From NCBI GenBank assembly GCA_050946575.1, contig JBMNVB010000002.1, positions 124,001 to 188,000 of the forward strand: a stretch of DNA of 64,000 bases, in the 5' to 3' direction. Under the pieces are notes generated by a model, which ran no database searches, was not told the origin of the DNA, and saw only the letters and a list, made by a program, of their open reading frames with translations. The stretch comes from JALCRY01 sp050946575. Its GTDB lineage: Bacteria; Bacillota; Clostridia; Peptostreptococcales; Anaerovoracaceae. The translations under genes were made by a program, and so were the position numbers. Positions 7,867 through 15,283 of this stretch are shown one piece after another (within the stretch, counting starts at the first letter, position 1; every line of letters starts with the position of its first letter).

Positions 7867-8790
7867 TTATCCCCCGAGTACCTCCAGACTGCCAGGTCTA
7901 TTGTCTTCGGAGACCTCACAGCATAATTCCGTGAATTTCTCCATGATCGGACTGATCCATTTATTTTTGTGATATGCGTAGACCGCGGTGATCGATGCCC
8001 CGTCAAGATCTGACGGTATCGTAACGAGTTCGCCGCTGTCCAGTTCTTTCTGTACAGTGAATTCCGGAAGATAAGAAAAGCCGGCGCCGCCGAGCAGCAG
8101 TGTTTTTATAGTCGGGACGCTCCATACTTCTATAGTACGGTCGATCTCAATGGACTTTCTCCGGAGATAATCTTCGAAGATCTGGCGGAACACACAGTTC
8201 GGTTCATTTGTTATGAACGGTACCGAAACTCCCTGATGAGCCGGCGTCAGATCACGTATCTCATTCCTGACCGCAGGAGAACTTACTGTCACGAGAGGGC
8301 AGTCCATTATGGGCTTCGTAACGAGACTTCCGCGGAATCCTCCGACATAATCGTAGAAAATGCCGATATCGAGTGTTCCGTTGATAAGAGCATCGCGTAT
8401 ATCGTAACAGACCATAGACCGGACGGAAAGGTTCGCTTTCGGAGCCTCACAGCTGAACTTTTCCAGCACCGGAGCCATGCGGCAGCAGAGCATTGTCTCA
8501 GCAATGCCCACATGTATGTCTTCTTCATAGTCCAGGCGGTCTCCGCTGAAATCATGCAGCCTGCTGACTGAATTCATAACGTCGTCCACATAGGGTATGA
8601 GCTGTTTCCCGGCCTTTGTGAGGACCATTTTCCTTCCTATTTTTTCGAAAAGGACCGTATTCAGTTCTTCTTCGAGTTTCCTTATCTGGAACGTGATAGT
8701 AGACTGAGTGTAATTCAGTTTTGCGGCCGCCTTTGAAAAGCTTCCTTCTGTTACCACGGTGATGAACGTATTCAGATATTTGAGGTTCAT
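7867..8790 (-). CDS. LysR-type transcriptional regulator
   Basis: A 307-residue regulator. The N-terminal winged helix-turn-helix is typical: MNLKYLNTFITVVTEGSFSK, then AAAKLNYTQSTITFQIRKLE and VLFEKIGRKMVLTKAG. The rest is a periplasmic-binding-like effector domain. The start at 8790 has GGGAGG upstream; an upstream in-frame ATG at 8838 lies before that site. It is transcribed away from the DUF2000 gene, the usual arrangement of a LysR protein and its target. The effector is unknown. It converges on the small membrane gene, with only ten bases between the stops. Confidence 0.9.
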   Translation of the reverse strand: MNLKYLNTFITVVTEGSFSKAAAKLNYTQSTITFQIRKLEEELNTVLFEKIGRKMVLTKAGKQLIPYVDDVMNSVSRLHDFSGDRLDYEEDIHVGIAETMLCCRMAPVLEKFSCEAPKANLSVRSMVCYDIRDALINGTLDIGIFYDYVGGFRGSLVTKPIMDCPLVTVSSPAVRNEIRDLTPAHQGVSVPFITNEPNCVFRQIFEDYLRRKSIEIDRTIEVWSVPTIKTLLLGGAGFSYLPEFTVQKELDSGELVTIPSDLDGASITAVYAYHKNKWISPIMEKFTELCCEVSEDNRPGSLEVLGG

Positions 8791-8949
8791 ACATTGCCTC
8801 CCGAAAAGCTTCAAAAAAATTGATAACTTGATTTTCATACTTTAAATTGCTTTAACTGTTTATATGAAATATAATATAGCATAACAAATTTATTGCAATA
8901 CATACGTGTATTTCGTCCGTTATAAATCAGTGAAAAAGGAGTATGTGTG
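8791..8949. promoter_or_regulatory. Divergent control region between LysR gene and DUF2000 gene
   Basis: This AT-rich 159-base gap holds a perfect ten-base palindrome TATTGCAATA at 8891-8900, followed by the near-palindrome ATACGTGTAT at 8903-8912. Both are candidate sites for the LysR protein. AAGGAG at 8936-8941 is the ribosome site of the DUF2000 gene. Confidence 0.5.
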
Positions 8950-9363
8950 ATGGCAACAATATATGATACGAAGGTGAAAATAGTTCTCAGGAACGACCTG
9001 GAGCCCTGGCAGGAGCTGAACGTTACGGCATTTATGATGGCCGGTCTCGGCGCGACCCAGGATATGACAGGCGAGGAATATGTAGATGCGAGCGGTAAGC
9101 ACTATCTGCCGCTTTCCGTACAGCCGATCATGGTCCTTTCGGGATCGGAAGAAGAGATCAAGGAAGTAATGGGGAAGGCGCAGGACCGCGATATGGCCGT
9201 CGCAGCTTACGCTGAAGACCTTTTCGAGACATTCAACGACGAAGACAACAGGGCAGCTTTCGCGAAATATACTACAGAGGAGCTGAATCTCGTGGGCATA
9301 GCCATAAGAGGCCCGAAAAATCAGGTGGACAGAATAACAAAGCATCTGAAAAAGCATGACTAA
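8950..9363 (+). CDS. DUF2000 family protein
   Basis: A 137-residue protein with the DUF2000 pattern: KIVLRNDLEPWQELNVTAFM at the start, YVDASGKHYLPLSVQPIMVL in the middle, and a helical C-terminal half ending IAIRGPKNQVDRITKHL. DUF2000 proteins have a fold related to peptidyl-tRNA hydrolase Pth2, but no activity is agreed. I chose ATG 8950 rather than the GTG just before it. Divergence from a LysR gene suggests inducible expression. A strong terminator follows. Confidence 0.82.
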   Translation: MATIYDTKVKIVLRNDLEPWQELNVTAFMMAGLGATQDMTGEEYVDASGKHYLPLSVQPIMVLSGSEEEIKEVMGKAQDRDMAVAAYAEDLFETFNDEDNRAAFAKYTTEELNLVGIAIRGPKNQVDRITKHLKKHD

Positions 9364-9380
9364 GATGAATAAAGCAGCAC

Positions 9381-9410
9381 AAAACCGGAGTAAATCTCCG
9401 GTTTTTTGCT
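9381..9410 (+). terminator. Rho-independent terminator after the DUF2000 gene
   Basis: AAAACCGGAG at 9381-9390 pairs perfectly with CTCCGGTTTT at 9396-9405, with a five-base loop and a T-run. The flanking A and T runs make it usable in both directions. Confidence 0.9.
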
Positions 9411-9488
9411 GATATTTTTTCTGGAACAACGTGAGAAACGATTCAATCTTCCCGTTTTCCCATGATAAATGCTGCATGGAGAGCCGCA

Positions 9489-9536
9489 AAAACGTTGAAA
9501 TTCCAACATTTTGATGACTGCAGCGTTTAAAAACCG
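9489..9536. repeat. Palindromic intergenic repeat, copy A
   Basis: This lies in the 317-base gene-free stretch 9364-9680. The core AACGTTGAAATTCCAAC is an imperfect palindrome followed by ACTGCAGCGTTTA; it resembles 10673-10720 over about 48 bases. GAGCCG at 9481-9486 and CGGCTC at 9535-9540 pair around the element, AAACG/CGTTT pair inside, and GTTG/CAAC form the tip, so it could fold as nested stems. The remainder of 9411-9480 shows nothing I can name. Confidence 0.5.
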
Positions 9537-9610
9537 GCTCCGTTTCATCGAAGAAAACCGCTCCGGCGCTGTTTTTGCGCTGATGCGCAATTTTTGGTAA
9601 AATACGCACG

Positions 9611-9632
9611 TTGCATTTATATAATACATGCA
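9611..9632 (+). promoter_or_regulatory. Operator-like dyad over the -10 region of the formate channel gene
   Basis: TTGCAT at 9611-9616 and ATGCAA at 9627-9632 are perfect inverted half-sites flanking TTATATAATAC, which contains TATAAT at 9620-9625. A regulator bound here would cover the promoter. The spacing suits a Crp/Fnr-type or similar dimer, but the regulator is unknown. Confidence 0.45.
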
Positions 9633-9680
9633 AAAACGGTGTTATAAAATAAGCGGAACAGATCATATAAAGGAGGAGCG

Positions 9681-10448
9681 ATGTTTAATAATGAATTTAC
9701 CGCGCTGGCAGACGGCGCTGCGGGAAAGGTAGGATTTCTCAACCGTGATCCGCTGGCGTATTTTCTTATGTCAATGCTGGCGGGCGCATATATCGGTTTC
9801 GGCAGTCTGCTCGCATTCACAGTGGGCGGGGCGCTGGACGGCTCAGGAGCCGCTAAACTCGCTATGGGAGCCTGCTTCGGAGTGGCCCTGAGTCTTGTCA
9901 CGATGGCCGGAGCCGAACTTTTTACAGGAAACAATCTCTCAATGGCCGCAGGCATGATAAGGCACACAGTTTCGCCGGGAAACGCGGTCAAATTGTGGAT
10001 AATATGCTGGCTCGGGAATCTTGCCGGAGGGATACTGCTTTCTCTTATATATTACTGGACCGGTCTCGATACCGACGCGACGCTCATGTCTATCACCGGA
10101 GCGGCAGCGGGGAAGATGAGCGCTTCCTTCGTTCAGCTCCTGACACGCGGCATGCTGTGCAACATGCTCGTATGTATAGCGGTCTGGTGCGCCACGAAGC
10201 TCAAATCCGAAGTCGGAAAACTCATAATGATATTCTGGTGTCTGCTCGCGTTCTTCACGACGGGATTCGAACACAGTGTGGCGAACATGACGACACTTAC
10301 TGTAGCGGTACTGAATAATGCAGGCAACAGCGCTATAACGCTCGGGGGATATTTCTATAATCTCGGGACTGTTACGCTCGGCAACATGATCGGCGGGATA
10401 GTCCTTGTAGCGATCCCGTATGCCGCGGCTGCAAGAGAGAGAAACTGA
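9681..10448 (+). CDS. Formate/nitrite transporter family channel (FocA/NirC type)
   Basis: A 255-residue FNT-family protein with six predicted membrane helices and the family signatures YFLMSMLAGAYIGFGSLLAF near residue 30, GAELFTGNNLSMAAGM near residue 75 and CNMLVCIAVWCATKLKSEVGK near residue 155. These proteins form pentamers and pass formate, nitrite or hydrosulfide. Conserved pore residues, including histidine in GFEHSVANMT, are present. AAAGGAGGAG precedes the ATG. No pyruvate formate-lyase or nitrite reductase gene is adjacent, so the substrate stays open between formate, nitrite and HS-. Confidence 0.9.
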   Translation: MFNNEFTALADGAAGKVGFLNRDPLAYFLMSMLAGAYIGFGSLLAFTVGGALDGSGAAKLAMGACFGVALSLVTMAGAELFTGNNLSMAAGMIRHTVSPGNAVKLWIICWLGNLAGGILLSLIYYWTGLDTDATLMSITGAAAGKMSASFVQLLTRGMLCNMLVCIAVWCATKLKSEVGKLIMIFWCLLAFFTTGFEHSVANMTTLTVAVLNNAGNSAITLGGYFYNLGTVTLGNMIGGIVLVAIPYAAAARERN

Positions 10449-10482
10449 CAGGCTGCTGTATAAGAGATATATCCTGAAATAA

Positions 10483-10516
10483 AATATCCGGTTCCGAAAA
10501 GGGGACCGGATATTAT
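10483..10516 (+). terminator. Terminator after the formate channel gene
   Basis: AATATCCGGTTCC at 10483-10495 pairs with GGGACCGGATATT at 10502-10514 in a long stem. The tract that follows (ATTGATTTG) is only moderately T-rich. Confidence 0.7.
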
Positions 10517-10545
10517 TGATTTGAAACACACACTCATATATGGAA

Positions 10546-10628
10546 GAGGCGTTTCGGTAAAATATTTAACTATTCCTAAAATACTAATTTAGGGAAGAGT
10601 TATGTATGGACCAGACCGAAACAGCCTC
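10546..10628. ncRNA. Possible structured RNA element, strand unknown
   Basis: In the gene-free stretch 10449-10847, GAGGCGTTTCGGT at 10546-10558 pairs with ACCGAAACAGCCTC at 10615-10628 (thirteen pairs, one bulged A). Inside, TTCCTAAA at 10573-10580 pairs with TTTAGGGAA at 10588-10596 (one bulged G). Two nested helices of this quality in a non-coding gap suggest a folded RNA, but no known class is recognised and the strand is not determined. It is not followed directly by a T-run on either strand. Confidence 0.35.
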
Positions 10629-10672
10629 CGAATGTGCTCAAATGCTGCTCTATATCAAGAGCCCCGACCGAT

Positions 10673-10720
10673 AAACGCTGGAATTCCAACGCTTCAGGCA
10701 CCGACGCTTTATTTTTCGTT
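10673..10720. repeat. Palindromic intergenic repeat, copy B
   Basis: The core AACGCTGGAATTCCAACG, then ACCGACGCTTTA, matches copy A at 9489-9536 in the same orientation. The palindrome GGAATTCC is perfect here. The rest of the gap, 10721-10847, is T-rich and shows no gene; the run TTTTTTTCTC at 10730 could be the end of a + strand transcript. Confidence 0.5.
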
Positions 10721-10847
10721 TTAAGCCGTTTTTTTCTCTTCATGGACCTGTGATACCTTGATTTTCTGATTTAAAAGCCCCCATCGATTCCCTGAGCTCT
10801 GTTTTTCGGAATTCTTGCCTTTGAGGTTTCTTACAGCGTATATTAGC

Positions 10848-11156
10848 TTACTCTTCCTTAGGTACCTTTATAGTCATGCCGGCTTCGAGCTGTTCGCCGT
10901 TATCGATATTGTTCAATTCACATATCTTATATACGGCTTCACGCGTATCTGTATTCGGATCGCATCTTTCGGCGATCGTCCATAATGTATCGCCGTCACA
11001 GACTTCGACAGTCGTATATGCCGGTGCATTATCTTCGGCTTTTACTGTGATATTATTGAACAGCATATTTATCCCTATGGCTGCGCCTATTACGATTATG
11101 GCTATGAATATTGTGAATCTGGCTTTTGATTTTATGATAATGCGTTTACCTGTCAT
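10848..11156 (-). CDS. yneA: YneA-like LysM cell-division suppressor
   Basis: A 102-residue protein with a basic N terminus (MTGKRIIIKSKARF), one transmembrane helix at about 14-34 (TIFIAIIVIGAAIGINML), and a C-terminal LysM domain (VEVCDGDTLWTIAERC to MTIKVPKEE). Length and plan match Bacillus YneA, an SOS-induced inhibitor that blocks septation outside the membrane until DNA is repaired. The assignment rests mainly on its promoter, which carries three LexA sites; without that it would be an ordinary LysM membrane protein. ATG 11156 follows GGAGGG. Bacillus yneA sits next to lexA; no lexA is in this window. Confidence 0.75.
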   Translation of the reverse strand: MTGKRIIIKSKARFTIFIAIIVIGAAIGINMLFNNITVKAEDNAPAYTTVEVCDGDTLWTIAERCDPNTDTREAVYKICELNNIDNGEQLEAGMTIKVPKEE

Positions 11157-11215
11157 TTCGCTTTCCCTCCGATAATTTCCGATGAATACGGGCACCCTTC
11201 CGTGCCCTTCACACG

Positions 11216-11286
11216 CGAACTTTTGTTCTTTTTATATAATACACGAATGTATGTTCGCAGTCAAGAGAAATTTAAACATTTGTTCT
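11216..11286 (-). promoter_or_regulatory. SOS promoter with three LexA boxes
   Basis: On the minus strand a near-perfect promoter reads TTGACT (11264-11259), 17 bases, TATTAT (11241-11236). LexA-type sites (consensus CGAACnnnnGTTCG) sit at 11244-11257 inside the spacer (CGAATGTATGTTCG), at 11216-11229 just downstream of the -10 (CGAACTTTTGTTCT), and at 11273-11286 upstream of the -35 (TAAACATTTGTTCT). The arrangement predicts tight repression released by DNA damage. Confidence 0.85.
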
Positions 11287-11319
11287 TTTTTGTTTTATCC
11301 TGCCTGCAGCCTGCCGGAA

Positions 11320-11358
11320 ACAATAAAATAACAGCGCCCGCATGTACCGTGCGGACGC
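11320..11358 (-). terminator. Terminator after the TVP38-family gene
   Basis: Read on the minus strand, GCGTCCGCA (11358-11350) pairs with TGCGGGCGC (11342-11334) with one G-T pair, followed by TGTTATTTTATTG. It isolates the YneA-like gene from upstream transcription. Confidence 0.7.
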
Positions 11359-11382
11359 CTTAAAATGTTGAAATCGCAATAT

Positions 11383-12135
11383 TTATTCAAGTTCTCTCAC
11401 TCTGTCATATGCATCATTCACTTTGGCCAGGAGTTTCTTTCGGAAAATAATACAGAGAATAAGAAGCGCACCGGCGATCGCGAGTACTATTAAAGCCGCA
11501 TTGTAATAGCCGAGACGAGTGAGAACGCCTATCAGGATGCTGCCTGTCATCGCAGGGAGCCTTCCCACGGTTGAAATAAGCAGGAACGGCCTGAGTTTCA
11601 TATCAGAAAGCCCCGCCGCGTAACAGCACAGATCCTTCGGCAGTCCCGGTATGAGGTATATCAGGAATACAATAGTAACGCCCTTCTTGCTGTTCAGCAT
11701 TTCAGTATAATTTTCAATGGTCTCTTCCTTGAAGAAAAGCGTCACTGCGTCGTGGCCGAGAAAGCGCGCAAGATAATACGCGACCGTCGTGCCGATAACC
11801 GCCCCGATGACCGAAAGTATGATCCCTATGACGAGACCGTAGATATAACCTGCGCCGAACTGTATCCACTGGCCGGGTATGACCGAGATCATTATCTGGA
11901 CAATCTGCAGTCCGAGAATGATAAAAATATTCCCCGTCTTATGAGCTTCAAAATATGCATTAGTGGACTCAAGGCTCGAAAATGTATCTATAATCTGGTG
12001 CTGGAAGAAATAGATGTAAACCGGGATGCCGATAATAATGCCGAGAAGAATCAGCAGCTTGACTACGCTGTTGATTTCCTTTAATCTGCGTTTTGCCCTG
12101 GCTAACCGCTGAGTTCTTTCTTCCTTGCTATCCAT
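11383..12135 (-). CDS. TVP38/TMEM64 (VTT domain) membrane protein
   Basis: A 250-residue integral membrane protein of the DedA/VTT superfamily. The VTT core includes VIPGQWIQFGAGYIYGLVIG (about 88-107), GAVIGTTVAYYLARFLG (about 115-131) and the re-entrant segment LIPGLPKDLCCYAAGL (about 160-176). Homologues act as lipid scramblases or proton-linked flippases; the substrate here is not known. The ATG has no Shine-Dalgarno site, and a candidate -10 box ends four bases before it, so the mRNA may be leaderless. Confidence 0.87.
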   Translation of the reverse strand: MDSKEERTQRLARAKRRLKEINSVVKLLILLGIIIGIPVYIYFFQHQIIDTFSSLESTNAYFEAHKTGNIFIILGLQIVQIMISVIPGQWIQFGAGYIYGLVIGIILSVIGAVIGTTVAYYLARFLGHDAVTLFFKEETIENYTEMLNSKKGVTIVFLIYLIPGLPKDLCCYAAGLSDMKLRPFLLISTVGRLPAMTGSILIGVLTRLGYYNAALIVLAIAGALLILCIIFRKKLLAKVNDAYDRVRELE

Positions 12136-12139
12136 GTGT

Positions 12140-12167
12140 TATATAGTACCACATCATTCTGAAACAA
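12140..12167 (-). promoter_or_regulatory. Promoter abutting the TVP38-family start codon
   Basis: On the minus strand TTGTTT (12167-12162), 16 bases, TATATA (12145-12140), then ACAC and ATG. Initiation at the normal distance would fall on or within the start codon. Confidence 0.5.
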
Positions 12168-12175
12168 ACTTAAAA

Positions 12176-13465
12176 CTAACTTAAAAAATTATTGTCGTAA
12201 AGCTGCTGCAATGCCTTGATGACTCCGAACTTAGAGTGTTCGTATGTCAGACCGCCCTGGAAGTAAACGATATACGGTTCCCGTATCGGAGCGTCCGAGC
12301 TGAGTTCTATCGAAGATCCCTGAACGAACGCGCCCGCGGCCATGATCACCTGGTCGTCGTATCCCGGCATGTCCCAGGGCTCCGGCACTACGTCCGAATC
12401 TACCGGCGCCGCTGCCTGGATCCCCTTGCAGAACGCGACTACGGCTTCTTTTGACCCGAGTTTCACGCATTCTATGATATCCGACCGCTTGTCCTCCGGC
12501 TCCGGGCAGACCTCGAATCCAAGGCTCCTGAATGTTTCCGCGCAGAGAACGGCGCCCTTCACCGCTCCTCCGACGACGTTCGGAGCCAGGAACAGCCCCT
12601 GGAACATCGTGCGGGACTGCCCGAACGTGAGACCGCATTCTCCGCCGATGCCGGGTGACGTCATACGGTATGATATCTTTTCTATGAGGTCAGCACGTCC
12701 GGCGATATATCCTCCTGCGAGCGCGAGCCCTCCGCCGGGATTCTTTATAAGCGAGCCGGCAATGACATCGACGCCTACATCTGTCGGCTCCTCCGTTTCG
12801 AGAAATTCGCCGTAGCAGTTGTCGACCATGCAGACGATGTCCGGATCAATGCTGTGCACGAACTCCGCCCATTCTCTGATCTTATCGACAGTTATCGCTT
12901 TTCTCCAGCCGTATCCCGTCGAACGCTGAACGGCGCAGATCTTCGTGTTCGGCTTTATTGCCGCGCGCACGGCTTCCAGATCTATATCTCCGTTTTCCTT
13001 GAGCTCCACCTGATCATACGAAATGCCGAACTCCTTAAGAGAACCGCGGCCTTCGTTCCTGAGACCGATGACATCTTCCAGAGTATCGTACGGATTCCCG
13101 CTGCAGTAAATAAGCTCGTCGCCCGGGCGCAGGATCCCCGCGAGCGTGAGCGTGAGCGCGTGAGTCCCGTTCACGATTATCGGCCGGACGAGAGCCGCTT
13201 CCGTATGGAAGATATCCGAATAGACGCGTTCTATCGCATCGCGCCCCGGGTCGTCATATCCGTATCCCGTAGTCCAGGTGAAATGCATGTCGCTGATGCG
13301 GTTCTTCTGGAACGCCGCAAGTACTTTGTATTGATTATAAGCTGCAATATCGTCTATATCCTTAAAAACGCCGCTCACGTTGTGTTCGGCGCGTTCCACG
13401 ATTTCATATACCTTCGGACTTATGCCCATTTTTTCGGTAAGAAGTCTGTAAGTATTGCTTTCCAT
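12176..13465 (-). CDS. PF06838 PLP enzyme (methionine gamma-lyase-like, YnbB family)
   Basis: A 429-residue protein of the PF06838 family, annotated elsewhere as methionine gamma-lyase family or aluminium-resistance protein. Features include TTGYGYDDPGRDAIERVYSD near residue 65, RPIIVNGTHALTLTLAG near 93, the PLP-aspartate segment CMVDNCYGEFLE near 226 and the lysine segment AGSLIKNPGGGLALAGG near 250. The true substrate is unproven. ATG 13465 has GAAGGA upstream. In many Clostridia this gene follows miaA-hfq and precedes lexA; here it follows miaA, a recombinase and spoIIM, with no hfq. Confidence 0.88.
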   Translation of the reverse strand: MESNTYRLLTEKMGISPKVYEIVERAEHNVSGVFKDIDDIAAYNQYKVLAAFQKNRISDMHFTWTTGYGYDDPGRDAIERVYSDIFHTEAALVRPIIVNGTHALTLTLAGILRPGDELIYCSGNPYDTLEDVIGLRNEGRGSLKEFGISYDQVELKENGDIDLEAVRAAIKPNTKICAVQRSTGYGWRKAITVDKIREWAEFVHSIDPDIVCMVDNCYGEFLETEEPTDVGVDVIAGSLIKNPGGGLALAGGYIAGRADLIEKISYRMTSPGIGGECGLTFGQSRTMFQGLFLAPNVVGGAVKGAVLCAETFRSLGFEVCPEPEDKRSDIIECVKLGSKEAVVAFCKGIQAAAPVDSDVVPEPWDMPGYDDQVIMAAGAFVQGSSIELSSDAPIREPYIVYFQGGLTYEHSKFGVIKALQQLYDNNFLS

Positions 13466-13491
13466 AAAATTTCCTTCTGATATATTTTTAT

Positions 13492-14139
13492 TCACATTGC
13501 ATATTTCAGTATCTCCGGAGTCACATAGCATTCGATCAGCGCCGCGATGCACATGAGCGGCACTACATAGCACAGGTAGACTCTTACGACGCCGTTCATT
13601 GCCCATTCAAGGACATGTCCGGCGCGCTTCCGGAGACGCCTGCTGATTATTACCCGACTGACAGTATAGCATAAATACACGCCCGCAGACAGGCTCAGTA
13701 CGAGCGCCGTTATTTCGAATATTCCGTGCGGCAGGATGCCGGCGGCGAACAGCTTCCCGAGCTCATATCCCTGCCGCCCCATGAACGAAAACATTGCTCC
13801 CATTATCAATGCGTTTGCCATGAGGCTGATGAACGGAGCAAATATGAACGGGATGAATCCCGCGAAAACGGAGATGCCCGAAGCGTAAAGATTATTGAGA
13901 AGGAGAAGCGGCATTATCACGTTTCCGTCCGTACTCGTCATCCCCTGCGCTTTCCTGGCGAAGGCATTCACCATTTCATCGGCGGTATCGGGATAATAAG
14001 TGAAAATCAGTATTGATACTGCAGTGATCACGATTGCGAGGACGTACATTACTATAAACGGTATCAGCAGCCGCTTCCTGAAAAACTGCCAGGTCAGATC
14101 GTATTCGCGGTCGAAAAACGCCCGGTACTTACTTGTCAT
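13492..14139 (-). CDS. spoIIM: SpoIIM/DUF95 family membrane protein
   Basis: A 215-residue polytopic protein of the stage II sporulation protein M family, with hydrophobic segments near 26-48, 80-110, 140-165 and 185-207 and the conserved ILPHGIFEI. In Bacillus SpoIIM works with SpoIID and SpoIIP to dissolve septal peptidoglycan during engulfment, but many non-sporulating bacteria keep a DUF95 protein. The gene starts within the 3' end of the recombinase gene (eleven bases overlap), so the two are coupled. Its presence alone does not prove sporulation. Confidence 0.83.
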   Translation of the reverse strand: MTSKYRAFFDREYDLTWQFFRKRLLIPFIVMYVLAIVITAVSILIFTYYPDTADEMVNAFARKAQGMTSTDGNVIMPLLLLNNLYASGISVFAGFIPFIFAPFISLMANALIMGAMFSFMGRQGYELGKLFAAGILPHGIFEITALVLSLSAGVYLCYTVSRVIISRRLRKRAGHVLEWAMNGVVRVYLCYVVPLMCIAALIECYVTPEILKYAM

Positions 14140-15283
14140 CTTTTTTGCTGTCCTTTCCCTCTTCTCTCTCGAGCTCCCACTCCATGCCCTTTACGAGATC
14201 GCGCTTGACGTTCATCTTGTGCGCGGCGTAAAGCTGCGTCGTCGTGACCTGCTCGTGATCGAGCAGCGCCTGGACATCGTAGATCGAATTCCCGCGCCCT
14301 ATGAGGCTCGTAGCCGCCGTGGCGCGCAGCTTGTGAGGGCTGTAGCCGGCGTTCCGCGACGTTTTCATGCCTATGGACGTGTATTTCTTCACGAGATCTC
14401 TGATCGCCCGTTCTGTCATCCGCTTTCCCTGAAGCGACAGGAACAGCGCGTCGCGGTGCTCTTCGGGGAGATCTTCGCTTTTCGGCCGTTCGAGCGTCAG
14501 ATAGTCGTTCACTACCTGCGCGGCCGAAACATTGAGCGGCATGACCGACTCCTTGCCGCGCTTCCTGAAGATCTTGAATTCGCCCCGGCTGAAATTGAAC
14601 GACGAGACATTGAGCTGCTGGAGTTCCGAAAGCCTTAGTCCGTATGTCAGGAAAAGGATCAGGATCGCCTTGTCGCGGTACTTCGTCTTTTCCCAGTACT
14701 GGCGTTCCTTGTCCGTGAGCCCCTCCCCGGTCGTTACGGCGTCCAGCATTATCATCACTTCGTCGTCCTGCAGCGCCTTTATCTCCCTTTCGCCCGGTTT
14801 CGGGACGCGGATCGGATTGAATCCGTCCGTGATATTCTTTTCTATGAGGCCTTCTCGGTACAGCTGCTTGAACAGGACAGAAACGGAAGACTTCTTCCGC
14901 GCGAGCGTTTTATTGCTGTTTTCGTATACTATGATGCTGTCCTCGGTCTCGACCTCGTATTTCCGGCAGTAATCTATATATGCATTGACGTCAGAAGCCT
15001 TTATCCTGTTGAATTCCTCGATCGTGATATCCTTCGGCTCGTCGGCTTCCGTAAGCCCCGTATCTTCGCAAAGATAGGTGCAGAAGGCCCTGACATCCCT
15101 CAGATAAGCGAGCCGCGTCATCGGGAGGTCGTTGCCCCTGATGTACGCGAAATAGCCGTTCATGAATTTCGGGAGTTTTGCTTCGATTTTTCTGCATTGC
15201 TCCGTGATCTCATGCTCCTTTTCCACGACATTATCCGGCCTGTCGCTCTTGTTATGGATTTTTACAGTCTTTTTCTGACCCAT
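14129..15283 (-). CDS. Chromosomal tyrosine recombinase (XerC/D-like)
   Basis: A 384-residue tyrosine recombinase. The N-terminal SAM-like core-binding domain covers about 35-150. The catalytic set is complete: Arg in LTYGLRLSELQQL, the beta-hairpin Lys in IFRKRGKE, His-x-x-Arg in SPHKLRATAATSL, His in LLDHEQVTTTQLY and Tyr in that last motif. The position, overlapping miaA by 22 bases and spoIIM by eleven, argues for a resident gene, not a phage integrase; no attachment repeats were seen. Whether it is the dif recombinase cannot be told. Confidence 0.85.
   Translation of the reverse strand: MGQKKTVKIHNKSDRPDNVVEKEHEITEQCRKIEAKLPKFMNGYFAYIRGNDLPMTRLAYLRDVRAFCTYLCEDTGLTEADEPKDITIEEFNRIKASDVNAYIDYCRKYEVETEDSIIVYENSNKTLARKKSSVSVLFKQLYREGLIEKNITDGFNPIRVPKPGEREIKALQDDEVMIMLDAVTTGEGLTDKERQYWEKTKYRDKAILILFLTYGLRLSELQQLNVSSFNFSRGEFKIFRKRGKESVMPLNVSAAQVVNDYLTLERPKSEDLPEEHRDALFLSLQGKRMTERAIRDLVKKYTSIGMKTSRNAGYSPHKLRATAATSLIGRGNSIYDVQALLDHEQVTTTQLYAAHKMNVKRDLVKGMEWELEREEGKDSKKDDK

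Noticed and set aside
11362..11385. Third copy of the palindromic repeat near the TVP38 gene stop
   Set aside because: About two thirds identity over 24 bases and no good palindrome; too weak to list as a copy.
14129..15283. Prophage or integrative element suggested by the tyrosine recombinase
   Set aside because: The gene overlaps miaA and spoIIM, no phage genes or attachment repeats are present, and codon use matches its neighbours.
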